A stretch of 64,000 nucleotides of DNA, taken from NCBI GenBank assembly GCA_025890175.1, contig JANPYM010000004.1, forward strand, positions 2,303,862 to 2,367,861, in the 5' to 3' direction. Position numbers and translations under genes: made by a program. Positions within the stretch are counted from its first letter, which is position 1. Every line of letters starts with the position of its first letter. Source of the DNA: Ciborinia camelliae. Its lineage: Eukaryota > Ascomycota > Leotiomycetes > Helotiales > Sclerotiniaceae. The notes under the pieces were generated by a model. The model had not been told where the DNA came from and did no database searches. It saw only the letters and a program-made list of their open reading frames with translations. This document shows, piece by piece, positions 47,707 to 58,229 of this stretch.

Positions 47707-48636
47707 CTAACCTTCTTCTTCCTCTTCCCCTGCAGAATCCTCTGGTATAGCGGCGGCGGCGGCGGCATTGACAGCATTGGAGGCAGCTTCTCTAGCTGCT
47801 TCTTGTGCAACAAGAGCAACAACTTCTGCCAGAAGAGCTTGAACGTTGGCCACGGCAGCGGCTAGATTCCGTCAGTAAACCAACCAAGATGAATAGGGAA
47901 AGAATCACTTACTAAGGTTCCTAGCTATCCGCTCTAGATTGGCGGCAGTACTCTCAGAACCCAGCATAGATCTATCGGAAGACTGGGAAGACGGTTGCTT
48001 TGACTTCTTGACACCCGAGGACTTGGCAGAGGGAGTTGGAGTAGTGCCTGACTTTGGTTGTCTCTTGGTGTATCTTCTCTTTGGTTGATTACGACTTGGG
48101 TCGGGTCCAAAGAGCGTCTCCATTCCACCACCCGCAGCGACTCCCGTCCCTACACCTTGATAAAAGCCGGGGGAGAACCCATGGTTGGGTTCTGTCGACC
48201 CTGGGCTGGACGGATATATTTGGCTGCCTCGAAGAGGCGCGTGGAGATGCGGACCTCTTCTCTGGAATATATTCCACTGAAGTTGGTTAGGTGGAGCAAT
48301 TGAAAATGGCGGATGGACTGGTTGAGGGGCCCATTGGTGTGGAAGAACTGGTGAAGAGTGAGAGCGCCTATGGCTAGTTGGAGACTGATTTGGAGCTGGA
48401 TCGGTGTTTTCGGCGGCTCCTTGTGTTCTAGGAGACTGTTAGAATATATAAGCGAAAGAGGATATGGTAATCATACACTGTAGCTCCTTCTTGAGTTTCT
48501 GCTGGGGCTTCTCTTTGGTCATTACCTGTGGAAAATATTAGTGTCGTTCAGATCACGATCTAGCAGGCGGGTTCTGCAGGAACTTTAGAAGAGAGAACTT
48601 ACTGCTCTCCGCAGAATCATTTCTGTGAGGGTCCAT
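47707..48636 (-). CDS. Uncharacterised low-complexity protein with Ala-rich C-terminal helix
   Basis: Four exons (48636-48603, 48525-48477, 48427-47913, 47861-47707) join to 250 residues with canonical junctions. Starts MDPHRNDSAESS. The N-terminal half is Pro/Gln/Ser-rich and disordered (PHQWAPQPVHPPFSIAPP). The middle is basic (PSRNQPKRRYTKRQPKSG, GVKKSKQPSSQ), a candidate nuclear localisation signal. From about residue 185 a predicted long helix with small hydrophobic spacing follows (ANVQALLAEVVALVAQEAAR, then an Ala run encoded by GCC repeats), ending in EEEEEG. The design (disordered, basic, then coiled-coil-like helix) would fit a nuclear adaptor, but no family is recognised. The intron before exon 3 has two nearby AG sites; I used the one that keeps frame. 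Confidence 0.6.
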
Positions 48637-49683
48637 CTTTGAAATCTTAGAAGGAGTCTTCAAATCAGAGAGTCTGATAGATAGTACAAAGTTTGTCAAA
48701 GTCCAATGATAATTGGGAATTCGATATTGCAGGCACTGTGGTAGAAGAGACGCTGTATGAGAAGAGATATTGTATGAGAAGATATGTTGTATGAGAAGAG
48801 ACAATGTATGAGAAAAGACACTGGAGGACGACGCTGTATAACACTGATGGAGGGAGAAATTGGAAAGTTTATATATTATCTTTGTGCGGAATATCAAATT
48901 CCCCGCTTTCTATTTGTCCTTTTGGGATGGCCAAGATGAAATGAGGGGTCTAATTAGACTATAGACAGAGCTAGGGCACCCCCTGTATCAAGTTCTCAAG
49001 TCGACCTTTGATAGGTGAGACTTAGATGAGGCACTGAGGTAATAGTCATATGTAGCATGGAATGTTGGGGGAAGATGCTCATTGGCTTTTCCAATGGCCT
49101 ATTGTGTGATTCTTGTTTGATCATGAATTTATATATTGAATTCTAGTCTAAAGATGCCCATGTGTGTTCACTGACCTGCTAACCATATTAGTTGCACTTG
49201 GGGGGAGGGGAATATGGCTGGCATTCCCCTTATGTTGTCAAGTCAAGTCAATATATATTTGTTATTTCCAATTTGTCATGCTTCGGTCATTCTCATATCC
49301 TCAGTATGCAAAACATGTTTGCAATAAAATTTCCATATATACATCATGAGCTTGATATTCACTTGCTCGGCCGGTCTTTTGGCCTTTTGGTCTTTTCCTT
49401 TGTAGAGAACAATATCATCCCAATCCTTAGAGCACCGACATCTAACTTCCCATAATATTAATTCACCCTGTTGCCCAGTCACCCACGAAAAGAGATTTGA
49501 AAAAGAACTAGTCTGTTAATATCTAGAGTTATTTGTTAATTTCCCATCTCCGATCTTGTATTTCTTGTAGTTTGGCGTTTTTTTTTTCCAAACAACCTCA
49601 CTATTCTTGTATTTCTCAAAGTGCTACTTTGTACCATAATACAAATACATTCATTATAAACAACTTAAAACAGGCATTCCAAG
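48637..49683. promoter_or_regulatory. Divergent intergenic between two unknown genes
   Basis: A 1-kb spacer between diverging genes. Contains a degenerate short repeat of the TATGAGAAGAGA type at 48755-48820 on the 5' side of the minus-strand gene. No defined regulatory site was recognised. Confidence 0.4.
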
Positions 49684-50975
49684 ATGTTTGCTTCTACTTT
49701 TGCAGTCCAGCTTCTGGCTGTCATCACTCTCCTTTTTGCCATCACATTGTCCAACCCTATCAAGCGCAACGCTGAGACTTCTGCTATTACAGTTCCTGAT
49801 CTCTGTGACTTAACTACTCTTGCTACATCCGCTTTAACTACTGGTGAACTTGTAAGTCAAATTCTATAACCTGGGGCCTTTGGCTTCTCTCCCCCCAACT
49901 TGGCTTTGTTTTTCTCGAACTCGAAAGTCATTGGCACTTGCCCCATGGCCTTTCAAAAAGGCACAGCAGCTAATTTCAAATTAAATAGGTTGGTGTTGCC
50001 GTCGTTTCAAGCCAAACCGTCTATATTCAAGAGCCCAACTCCTTTTCTACAACCGTATGGGGTGTACCTGAGGTCACAGCATCAGGCGCCGAAGATGAGG
50101 ATGATAGTATTACAAGTACTTTGGGGTACACACCATATAGCTTTTCTACTTCGATGTCGTTTAATTCAACCGTTCCAACTCCAACCTCATCTACTTCGAC
50201 CTTGCCGACTCCAACTTTCCCTACTCCAATCTCATTTACTTCGACCTTGCCTACTGCAACCTTTCCTACTCCAACCCTTGAAGACAGCTCATCAGTAACA
50301 CTCGACACTTCAACCGATGTTATTGGTTCCACACCGGCACCAATTGCAACAACTTATGTCGACGAACAACCAGCAGTAACAACTTCGTCTTGCAACCCAG
50401 CCGTCGCCGGTGCGACAATTCCAGTCAGTGATCTTACCACTGGCGAGTTTGTTGCCGTCGATATTGTTTGTGGAGAGACGGTCTACATTCAAGAGCCAAA
50501 TTACTACCCGACCAAGACGTATTATGGCATACCTGCTTCTTCAACTTTGGCTATGTCGAATTCCTCTTCGACAACCTGCAATGCCGGTGTCGCAGGAGCA
50601 ACGATTCCTGTTAGCGATCTTACCATCGGAGAGTTCGTTGCAGCCTATGTGACTTGCGGAGAGACGTTTTATATTCAAGAACCAAACTTCTACCAACCGA
50701 AGACATACTACGGCATCCCAGCTTCTGCTTCTGCAACTGTAACTTCTCCCGCAGCTGCATCTACCACCGGGGTGGCCGTTGAACCACGTATGGTAGAAGC
50801 ACGTACTGGAAATATACCTGTCGTTGATCAAACTAAGCCAACTTCCCTACACCAAGCTCATGAAAACTCGGTTGAGAGTGTTCCAAGTGGCGTTGCCGGA
50901 AACAGAGGTGCGGAGGCGTTCAGACAAAAGAATTCTTTCGGAATGAAATTTGGAGATAGAGCTATCCGTGCATAG
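49684..50975 (+). CDS. Secreted protein with three copies of an unfamiliar module
   Basis: Two exons (49684-49851, 49989-50975; phase 0 intron GTAAGT...AAATAG) encode 384 residues. Residues 1-23 form a signal peptide (AVQLLAVITLLFAITLS), and Lys-Arg at 27-28 is a likely Kex2 site. Three copies of a module of about 45 residues follow, with core LTTGE(F/L)V...V.CGETVYIQEPN......YYGIP. They lie near residues 36-85, 191-239 and 253-301. Copies 2 and 3 each have two cysteines 26 residues apart; copy 1 has Cys41 but Ser in place of the second. A Ser/Thr/Pro linker of about 90 residues (TSSTSTLPTPTFPTPISF), likely O-glycosylated, separates copies 1 and 2. The C terminus is not a GPI signal. Function unknown; a cell-wall protein or effector is an inference from secretion and architecture. 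Confidence 0.75.
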
Positions 50976-51958
50976 ATGATATGCATATTGGAGAAAATCC
51001 TGTGATATGGAATTGCGATTACCTTCAACTTCTGGTGGTCAGCTGGTTGTTGAACTACCTTGACGATTGTTCAGGCAGTTAATTTAATAGATGGTGATAG
51101 CTGATTCTAAAGTTTCAGCTAGCGAATAAACTGTTTTAATTTCACCGCTGCTCTGACTTTGACATATTTTGTAGTGAAAAGGTGATTGATGTGATAAATG
51201 TAAACACTCATTACTTCGCCAGAATTTGAGAAATCACTGACGTTTTACGAGCCTTGTCGAAATTCGGTCAACATATTACAGAACAGTCTCCACGTTTTGC
51301 TTTTCAGTGCATACCTATCTATTCATATTCCCCTCCCCTCAGTCATCACTTGCTTCCCTCTCGCTTCCATGCAGTAATTCTTTTTTCGGCTTCAGCGCTC
51401 AGACCTGCGATTTGAGAAAGTGACTTGTGCATGGAGGTTCGATATCCACAGAAATTTCGAAAAATAAAAGTAATCTGGACTGGCAGGAAGAGATAGGATA
51501 GCCCACCCAATGTTTAAAGCAGGTTGGATGCTAGACTGAATACCCGAAGTGATGTGGAACAATCAAGATTCTTCTCATGGGTACTTTTCCCCCATCAAAA
51601 TGACACGAACACATCTTGTATGTATTATTTCCTGTTTCGCAAAACTAGAGATGAAATGCACACCGATACATGCGTAGATTAAGCGAAGATATCATTGATG
51701 TGATCGACAACACTTGCCATGACGCAGTTTTTATGCAAGAAAGGATAAAGGCTCAATACTTGAAATACTGTCGAGCAATAAGAGTATCATGATAGAAACA
51801 AGCAACATGAAAAGCACAACCACAACATCTTCAAAACAACGTAGACAATGAGTATTGAATATTTGAAATGGTATCGAACAATAAAAACCTTTAAACTCCA
51901 CCCTATGCAAATTTTCCCCATGGCCAAAACTCCAACTATTCCGATCTCTCCCAATCCT
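50976..51958. other. Intergenic between convergent genes
   Basis: About 1 kb with no gene seen, between the secreted repeat protein and the 3' end of IMP3. Confidence 0.45.
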
Positions 51959-52573
51959 TTACAGTAGGTCGAAATCGTCCAACTTCTCTCTATATTTCAA
52001 GATATTTCGCTTGATTTTGGAGCCATCGACCCAGGTGACGAAATCCTCCATCGATCTCGTGACTAAGAACGCTGTATCTGTAATCGTCTCTGTACCCACC
52101 CTAACATGTCCCTGCTCAATAATCTTATTCGCAGCCTGCACCGTTTCTGCCATCCTCAACCTAGTCATTACGACCGGTAAACGTCTTCGACAAAATGCGG
52201 AAACAGTAACGTGCGATTCGACGGAGGATAGCTTGGATGTTGAGGCGGTTGAAGGAAGGATTCCAATATCGTGAAGTTTAGAAAGGAGGAGCTGTTCCTG
52301 CTTTAGACGGACTGGGGAATCGGGGGGGAGAAGTGTGAGTTTGTGGGCGAGCTGGCGGAGGGACTGTAGAAATATTAGTATTTGAAGATTGATATTATAA
52401 AAAGAAAGGAAACATACACCGCAAAGTCTATTGTATTTCTGATAATCTCCTGGTTTCTGGATCGCATATCTTCGAATAACAGCCGCATCTCGATGATTAT
52501 TGTCGGATGCGTAGGTTGTGAAATCGACTTTTCGAAGGAGCTTCTGCTCATGATGCTTGAGTTTACGGACCAT
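51959..52573 (-). CDS. imp3: U3 snoRNP protein IMP3
   Basis: Component of the nucleolar small-subunit processome; binds U3 snoRNA and helps pair it with pre-18S rRNA. Two exons (52573-52418, 52363-51959) give 186 residues, matching the family (about 183). The start [18 protein letters not shown] is diagnostic. An S4 RNA-binding domain occupies roughly residues 105-165 ([15 protein letters not shown], then [19 protein letters not shown]). The C terminus [15 protein letters not shown] is the IMP3 tail. The 54-nt intron (GTATGT...CTACAG, phase 0) removes an in-frame hydrophobic stretch that would otherwise disrupt the protein, which confirms the model. Divergent from the mitochondrial S18 gene. 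Confidence 0.95.
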   Translation of the reverse strand: MVRKLKHHEQKLLRKVDFTTYASDNNHRDAAVIRRYAIQKPGDYQKYNRLCGVCFLSFYNINLQILIFLQSLRQLAHKLTLLPPDSPVRLKQEQLLLSKLHDIGILPSTASTSKLSSVESHVTVSAFCRRRLPVVMTRLRMAETVQAANKIIEQGHVRVGTETITDTAFLVTRSMEDFVTWVDGSKIKRNILKYREKLDDFDLL

Positions 52574-52787
52574 TTTCTAAGATTTAGTTTAATTGTAAGA
52601 AGTAAAATTTCTTGTTGTTGTCGCAAATGTGTGAAGCGCATCATTAGATATCGAAATAAATTTCTGCGGGTCGTCGGAATAACAATACTCCGAGGCGGGG
52701 CCTCGGCCGCTCTGGAGTATGCTTCAAGATTTTGGTACTGAGCAACTTCAAGTGATTTTGATATTGAATCGTCAGAATACATTAACC
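52574..52787. promoter_or_regulatory. Bidirectional promoter of IMP3 and mitochondrial S18
   Basis: A 214-bp spacer between two divergent ribosome-biogenesis genes (nucleolar and mitochondrial), containing a GC-rich core (CGAGGCGGGGCCTCGGCCGC near 52691-52710, itself partly palindromic: GAGGC...GCCTC). Confidence 0.6.
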
Positions 52788-53583
52788 ATGCCTCCTCGAC
52801 TACAATGCTTAATTGCAGCGCGAAATGCGGTATCAACACCGAGCCTGGGAATGCGATTCTCAACTAGCAGAGTTGCTTCTGCTGGTGTGTTAAATTTTGC
52901 CCAATTAATATTACAATTGCTAACTAACTTCGCAGCATTGCCTCCCCTCTTCGAAACATCAAACTCGGATCCGAGTGACCTGACAAAGGGCCTCCTAAAT
53001 CTTGTGACCTTAGCTTCGAATAGAAAGGCTATCATCGATGAACGAGCTAGAAAATCGCAAGTCTACGCCAAAGCGAACCCACAAACCGTCGCTCAGGAAT
53101 ATACAGGAAATCTTTCTGCAACAGAATTGACGAGACAAATACATAGGAGGTGGAGGGCTGGAGATGTTTATGCGCCGCATGATTTGAGTGGGATAGAAAT
53201 GGCGAAGTGGAAGAAGAGAGGAAAGGTTACGAGAGATGTTTTTGATGTTGTTGCATTTGATCCAATAGCTATGGGGAGTTACAAGGTTAGTTTTCTGTTC
53301 ACGGATGAGAAGATGGAGAGGACGAGAGACCAATGGAACCTGTACTGATTGAGATATTTAGAATTTCTCGATTATGTCAGAATACGTAACGCCGATGGGA
53401 AGGATTAGAGGAAGTAAGGAAACTGGCTTGAGACCGGTCAATCAGAGAAAGATTGCGAGGGCAATCAGGAGGTCTATTGGTTTGGGTATGATGCCGAGTG
53501 TGCATAGACATCCAGAGGTTCTGTATAAGGCGAGAGAGAAGGCAGAAATGAATGATAACTATAAAAGGGGTCCAATGGTTTGA
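52788..53583 (+). CDS. rsm18: Mitochondrial 37S ribosomal protein bS18m
   Basis: Small-subunit protein of the mitochondrial ribosome. Three exons (52788-52884, 52936-53285, 53362-53583), 222 residues. The N terminus is an Arg/Ser-rich presequence (MPPRLQCLIAARNAVSTP, then MRFSTSRVASA). Fungal S18m signatures are GDVYAPHDLSGIEMAKWKK, then TRDVFDVVAFDP, then NFSIMSEYVTPMGRIRGS. The core S18 fold follows, with TGLRPVNQRKIARAIRRSIG and the MPSVHRHPE end. The first intron contains a GCTAAC branch site. The ATG at 52788 is chosen because the open frame upstream lies within the promoter and encodes no presequence-like residues. Confidence 0.93.
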
Positions 53584-54262
53584 GGGGCTTTTGGATTAGC
53601 CGGAATGGGGGAATGTATGATATATGCACTGGCTAAGCTGCAAAATCGCGCCTAGTGGAGTGGGATTGTATGGAATAGTATCATATTCAATCATTCATTA
53701 TTTCTTGGCAAGGTATCATAGAAGATGCGTTACAGAACGCTGTGGTATCACAAAAGTCCATAAAACCGGTTGACTCTCAAAGTGGCTATGAGATATGAAA
53801 GTATCCGCTGGTTGGAGGTGAAGTGCGGAATTTCCCTTTCTCCTGTGGTATTTCAATAGTATCCTTCTATTAATATGTACCTACAACGTCTGATGAAGTT
53901 TTCCTTATCCATGAGAAGCTTTCTGAATAAGTCCTATCGAAGAGACAGTTTATGATGAGACGATAAGCTGGTTGATGCCTTGAGGTAGCAGAAAGTTTTG
54001 AAATCTCAATAGTTCGAGTGCACTAATTCATGAAACGCTTCCCAACTTCCATATATCATGATTAATACAAATATTATATGATTTTGTTTGATTTGTATAG
54101 TTTCCATGTTTTGTCTGCATTGATTGATTTTGGAAAGTCTTGAACTATATAGGAAATGTTGCAATCATGTTGTTATATTTCACTTTCATGTCCTTTGATG
54201 AGTCGGTGCATCTATTGTTAGTAAATTTTCAAAGCATTATTGAATGAAAGAACTACAGTATT
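53584..54262. other. Intergenic
   Basis: No gene seen in about 680 bp downstream of S18m; converges with the small minus-strand gene that ends at 54263. Confidence 0.45.
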
Positions 54263-54484
54263 TTAACTTGGACTCTCAAACCCCGTCAATTTGAGCCTGC
54301 CTTTCCATTTCTTCCTCTTTGGTCCCAATTCCACCCCTCCAGCAAGATCATCCGTCACAAACCTGCGAGCAAAGGGTCGACACACACAATTAAATAAGTA
54401 AACTCATCAGCTTAGAACAGAAATATTGTAAGACTTACTTCCAGATCACTAGTCGCGATACATCATGAAATAACCTCTCAAATC
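54263..54484 (-). CDS. 3' part of a small minus-strand gene (5' end unresolved)
   Basis: Two exons are clear: 54484-54439 and 54362-54263. They join across GTAAGT...CTCGCAG to read FERLFHDVSRLVIWK, then FVTDDLAGGVELGPKRKKWK, then GRLKLTGFESPS and stop. Sequence quality and consensus splice sites argue for a real gene; the mix of one amphipathic helix and a basic segment would suit a small mitochondrial or ribosome-associated protein, but I do not recognise it. The upstream exon(s) with the start codon should lie between 54490 and 54720, where ATG 54674 (MLHPFS...) is one candidate, but no donor gives a continuous frame. About 48 residues are visible. Confidence 0.45.
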
Positions 54485-56683
54485 CTATCCGAAAGAACAG
54501 AAAACGATGTTAATTGTTATAAGTTGATGGATGCTAAATGCCTTGATCGGGCGACGAATAGATATCTACATTCTGCGAGCTGTTAGTTTATGGCTTTTAA
54601 GTGGTTTGAGAGAAGAGTAATCTTTTTGTTGAATGTTGCACTCTAGTTTAAAACTATAGAGAAGGGGTGAAGCATGGTGTAGTGTGTAGTGTGCAGAGGT
54701 GGTGAATTGGAATGAAGCTATGAATCTGGCAATCAGGCGTCTTGGCCGACTGCCAGAATCTGGGTCGGATTTTCCCCAGATTCCTACAGCGGCCAGATAG
54801 GGTCTACGGTTAGATCACCCCAAGGCAAAAGAACCCTTTGATTGAACTCATCCCCGGTCGCCGTTCAGCTAATATAGCCCACTACACTCCATGCTCCTCA
54901 AAATTACTTCTTCCTCGGTGTATCTTCCTATGAAAGGTCCAAAATTCGCTCCACCTGGATTTCCAAGATAGACGACCACTATCCAATGGCCTCCAAAAAT
55001 GAAAACACTCTATATCCTGAACTTTGAAAATATAGAACTTGCGCCGTGAGCTCAAAATGACACGAAAAAAAAGTGTGGTGGCCAAGCTGTCTAATTTGAA
55101 AGGAATGAAGGAAGGAAATCTACTTACGCTCTCGTCCACCGGTAGGTACCGATGGAGCCAAGCAACTATTTCCAAACGCGGTCTTTCTAATATCTCTGAT
55201 GATGGCCGATGTGATCGACCATTCGCTAGTGGGTATCTTGCAGTCATATTGACCACCTTCTCGTATCTTATCTTGCCAGCATGCTGCCGACATCTTGCTA
55301 TGCGACCTCCAATGAGGTCTCTCTCTCTTAATAATCATGATGGGTGTCTCGTGATCATTGAAATCTTGTTGTGAATCATGATGGGTGTCTCATGATTATT
55401 TCTTCGGGTTGCGAATGGATGTCTACATTCTGTAAATCTGTTAGCATGAATTTTTAGAATATTAAATAAATCTCGAATGGGAAATCAGACAGCTGGGCCA
55501 CAAGGTGTTTTTTTGTTTGTTTTTTGTTGGGGAGATGTCTTTACTCTGGATTATACGGTGCTTGGAGAGAGGGGCTGTGAGTGAATGATAAATGGTAAAT
55601 GGTAAATCTATGAATGGTGGTATGTAAGATTGGATGAGAGTGATATGGCGAAGACTGGGAGGAAAATGACGATGCTATTGTTTTAGGGAGAGAAAGGTAT
55701 ATATTATTGACAATTTCCTTGGTTCTCAACTACGATGAAACTAGCGAGTGAGTTTTAAGGGGTAAAAGGTAGCTGTCACTTTAGTTGCTACCTATTGCTA
55801 CATCACGTTATTTAATTGCGATGTTTTATGATTCAAGTACTCATATTTATATTAGATTACTCTCTTTAGTCTGAAGACCAAATTGGATTGAATCTAGAAG
55901 ATAGATTATAATTGCTCTGCTCGACTACCAGATATTTTGAAACTTTTCATTTTTCATAGAAGAGAAGCATTGGGATAATATGAAGAGAGGTTTGTCACTT
56001 TTGCTTACTAGCTAGGAAGCATGCATCTGGTTTCTTCTCAAAGGTTCAATCCGCTGTCCTAACAAGACTTGAGGGATTAGTGAGGAAGATCTAATCTCAC
56101 AACATCCTGCCTTTTTACAAGAGGATTCGGTACCTTTACTAGAAAAGAATATTAAGTATCTAAATAGACAGAAGTTTCCACTGTACCGGAAGAATATATA
56201 CCCGGATTGCCCATCAATTTTCAATGATGCAAATAGGCCAGCCAGTCACTTCTTAAAGTAAAGTCAAAAACTACCGAGTGGCAATGTTTATTCTTTTATA
56301 CATGAAATTACAAATGGAATATCATGCAAGTGTGGATATTTGTGCTCGTTCATTTCTTGCAACCTTTAAAATCGAAATAGAATGCTTCTTCATTCCTTCT
56401 TCGCGGAATATTGATACTGACACAAGACCTGCTTGTTTCGTATCATTCTTTTATGTTATTGATGTGCTCCATCGATATCCAACTAACTAGTTGACTGGGA
56501 AGCCAGAGTCTATATATAGAATCTCTGGACTCGGCATAATAGGACTTAGACTTAGCTCTTTAGTCACTATAATATGAGCCTAAATTGCCCCTTATACCGA
56601 GAAGAATTTCGAAAATCCCAGCAGCCATTAATATATCATAGTGAGATTCATCTAACCCCGGGGAAATGTGTCTACCCCAAAAA
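54485..56683. other. Poorly resolved region with a duplicated intron/exon boundary
   Basis: No complete gene. A minus-strand frame at 55338-55120 (start MIIKRERPHWRSHSKMSAAC) looks partly protein-like and ends at a GTAAGT, but its continuation is unclear. On the minus strand, a CTAACAG...CAG|AATGTAGA boundary near 55427 resembles one near 54585. A 37-bp direct repeat (AATCATGATGGGTGTCTC) lies at 55334-55395. The rest (55750-56680) shows nothing. Confidence 0.3.
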
Positions 56684-58229
56684 TCATCTCTTACCCCCAT
56701 TCACTGGCGCAAAATCATCATCGAAGCCGATTCCTCGTTCCTCACTACTCACATCCACCTGGACCGTTCTCATAATGCCATCGCACTCCCTCTTTCCATT
56801 CCGATTCCCATCATTATTCCGACAGCTCATACTGCTATCGAGACTTCTCCCCACGCTCCCACTAGCATTATCCGTATTTGACTCCTGAGCCTTTCCCAAA
56901 ATCGTCTCCTGACTATCGCTATCGCTCACATCTTCCGGATACATCGACGCTCTCGCCCCTCTTGCATTCGAATTCGAAATCGTCGCTCGGTGATGTGATT
57001 GGTTGTTGGTGAAGACTTGCATATTGTGACTCCCGTTATGGGGATAGGCATTGCTTCCCGATCGATTACCCGAGGACGTGAGTTTTCTGCTGAAGACTTT
57101 GAAGAGGGGGGCGACGACGGGCAGGCAGGTTAGGATGATCTGATTATTTGGTGTTAGTATAGCCCATGCAAAGCTTTAATCCGAGGAAGATTTGTGAAAT
57201 AGAGAAGTTTATGCATAGCGTACCCCGATGTTCAATTCGACATTTCCCCAAAGAACTAACATGGTGGAATTTCCGCTCCCGAAAGCAACTACCGGGATTT
57301 GCTCCGATCGCATGACGGAGCAGACGGTGGTGAAGATGCCAAGTGCAAACGTCGCAATAATCCCATATTTCTTTTGCTTATCCATTTGCAGGCGGTATAC
57401 AAATGGGATGGGAAGGAAGAAAATTATCACATCGAATACGACGGAGATGATGGCAAGACTGTAAAACAAAGGACCGACGGAAAAACATGTTCCTGGTGTC
57501 TTGGGCCGCCATGCTTTTTGGACCTATGGTGATGGTGGATTAGCAGAGAGTACTGGTGGGTTGGGTTCAAGAAGTGCCTAAAAGTTTTATACGTACAGGA
57601 TTGCAGTTGAACATTAGTACTAAAGTTCCAACTATATGTGCTAGGATGCAGAGGATCATTACAAGCCATACCAAGAGACGGTAATATGGCTGCCCCATGG
57701 AAAGAATGCGCAGATAGGAAAAGCAAAGTGAAACTTTGAAGCCCAAGATACCCAACATATAAAACGGTCGGCCAGCATAGTTAATCTACGTCTTTTCGTC
57801 AGTGGCCATTTTTCGCGCATCTATTAGTTAAAACTCACTGCGGAGTATGTGTCTAAATTGACTTTTGGCCGAACAGTCAACGGCAGTCCTAATCCCCATC
57901 TTGATTCTATTCCAGCATTAGCACGCCATCAAAATCGGTTTCAATGCTTCTTACGAGCAATAGTGCAGGTGACGTAAGCAATGCTACACAGCTATCCAAG
58001 AACAATTAGCTTCAGAGCGAGTGATGTGAAGAAAGAAACCTACCGCCGCAACCACGATGGTCCAGTCATCTGCGCCAATTCCTCGCACCGTACGAACCCT
58101 CACATACAATCGAGTGCCAACGGTGGCGAGCATCAACAGAAGCAACGGAAATGAAACCCCCAAGATCAGAGGATAGTTGGATTGAGCATTAACATTTGGC
58201 GTCGAGTTATAGACCCACAAAGTGGGCAT
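56684..58229 (-). CDS. Fungal rhodopsin-domain (PTH11-like) seven-helix membrane protein
   Basis: Six exons (58229-58044, 57991-57955, 57906-57839, 57785-57597, 57523-57224, 57139-56684) give 411 residues. This is the fungal rhodopsin-domain family (related to PTH11-type receptors): TM1 LILGVSFPLLLLMLATVGTR, then the family hallmark GADDWTIVVAA, then TM2/3 SIAYVTCTIAQSRWGLGLP. Next come NYAGRPFYMLGILGFKVSLC (TM4 region), RLLVWLVMILCILAHIVGTL with the NCNPV motif, SLAIISVVFDVIIFFLPIPF, and the last helices ending WGNVELNIGIILTCLPVVAP. The cytosolic tail of about 130 residues is polar with a Ser/Asp cluster (EDVSDSDSQETILG) and may be phosphorylated. Located in the plasma membrane by family; ligand unknown. 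ATG 58229 is preferred over the in-frame ATG 58292, because the extracellular N terminus of the family is short. Confidence 0.85.
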
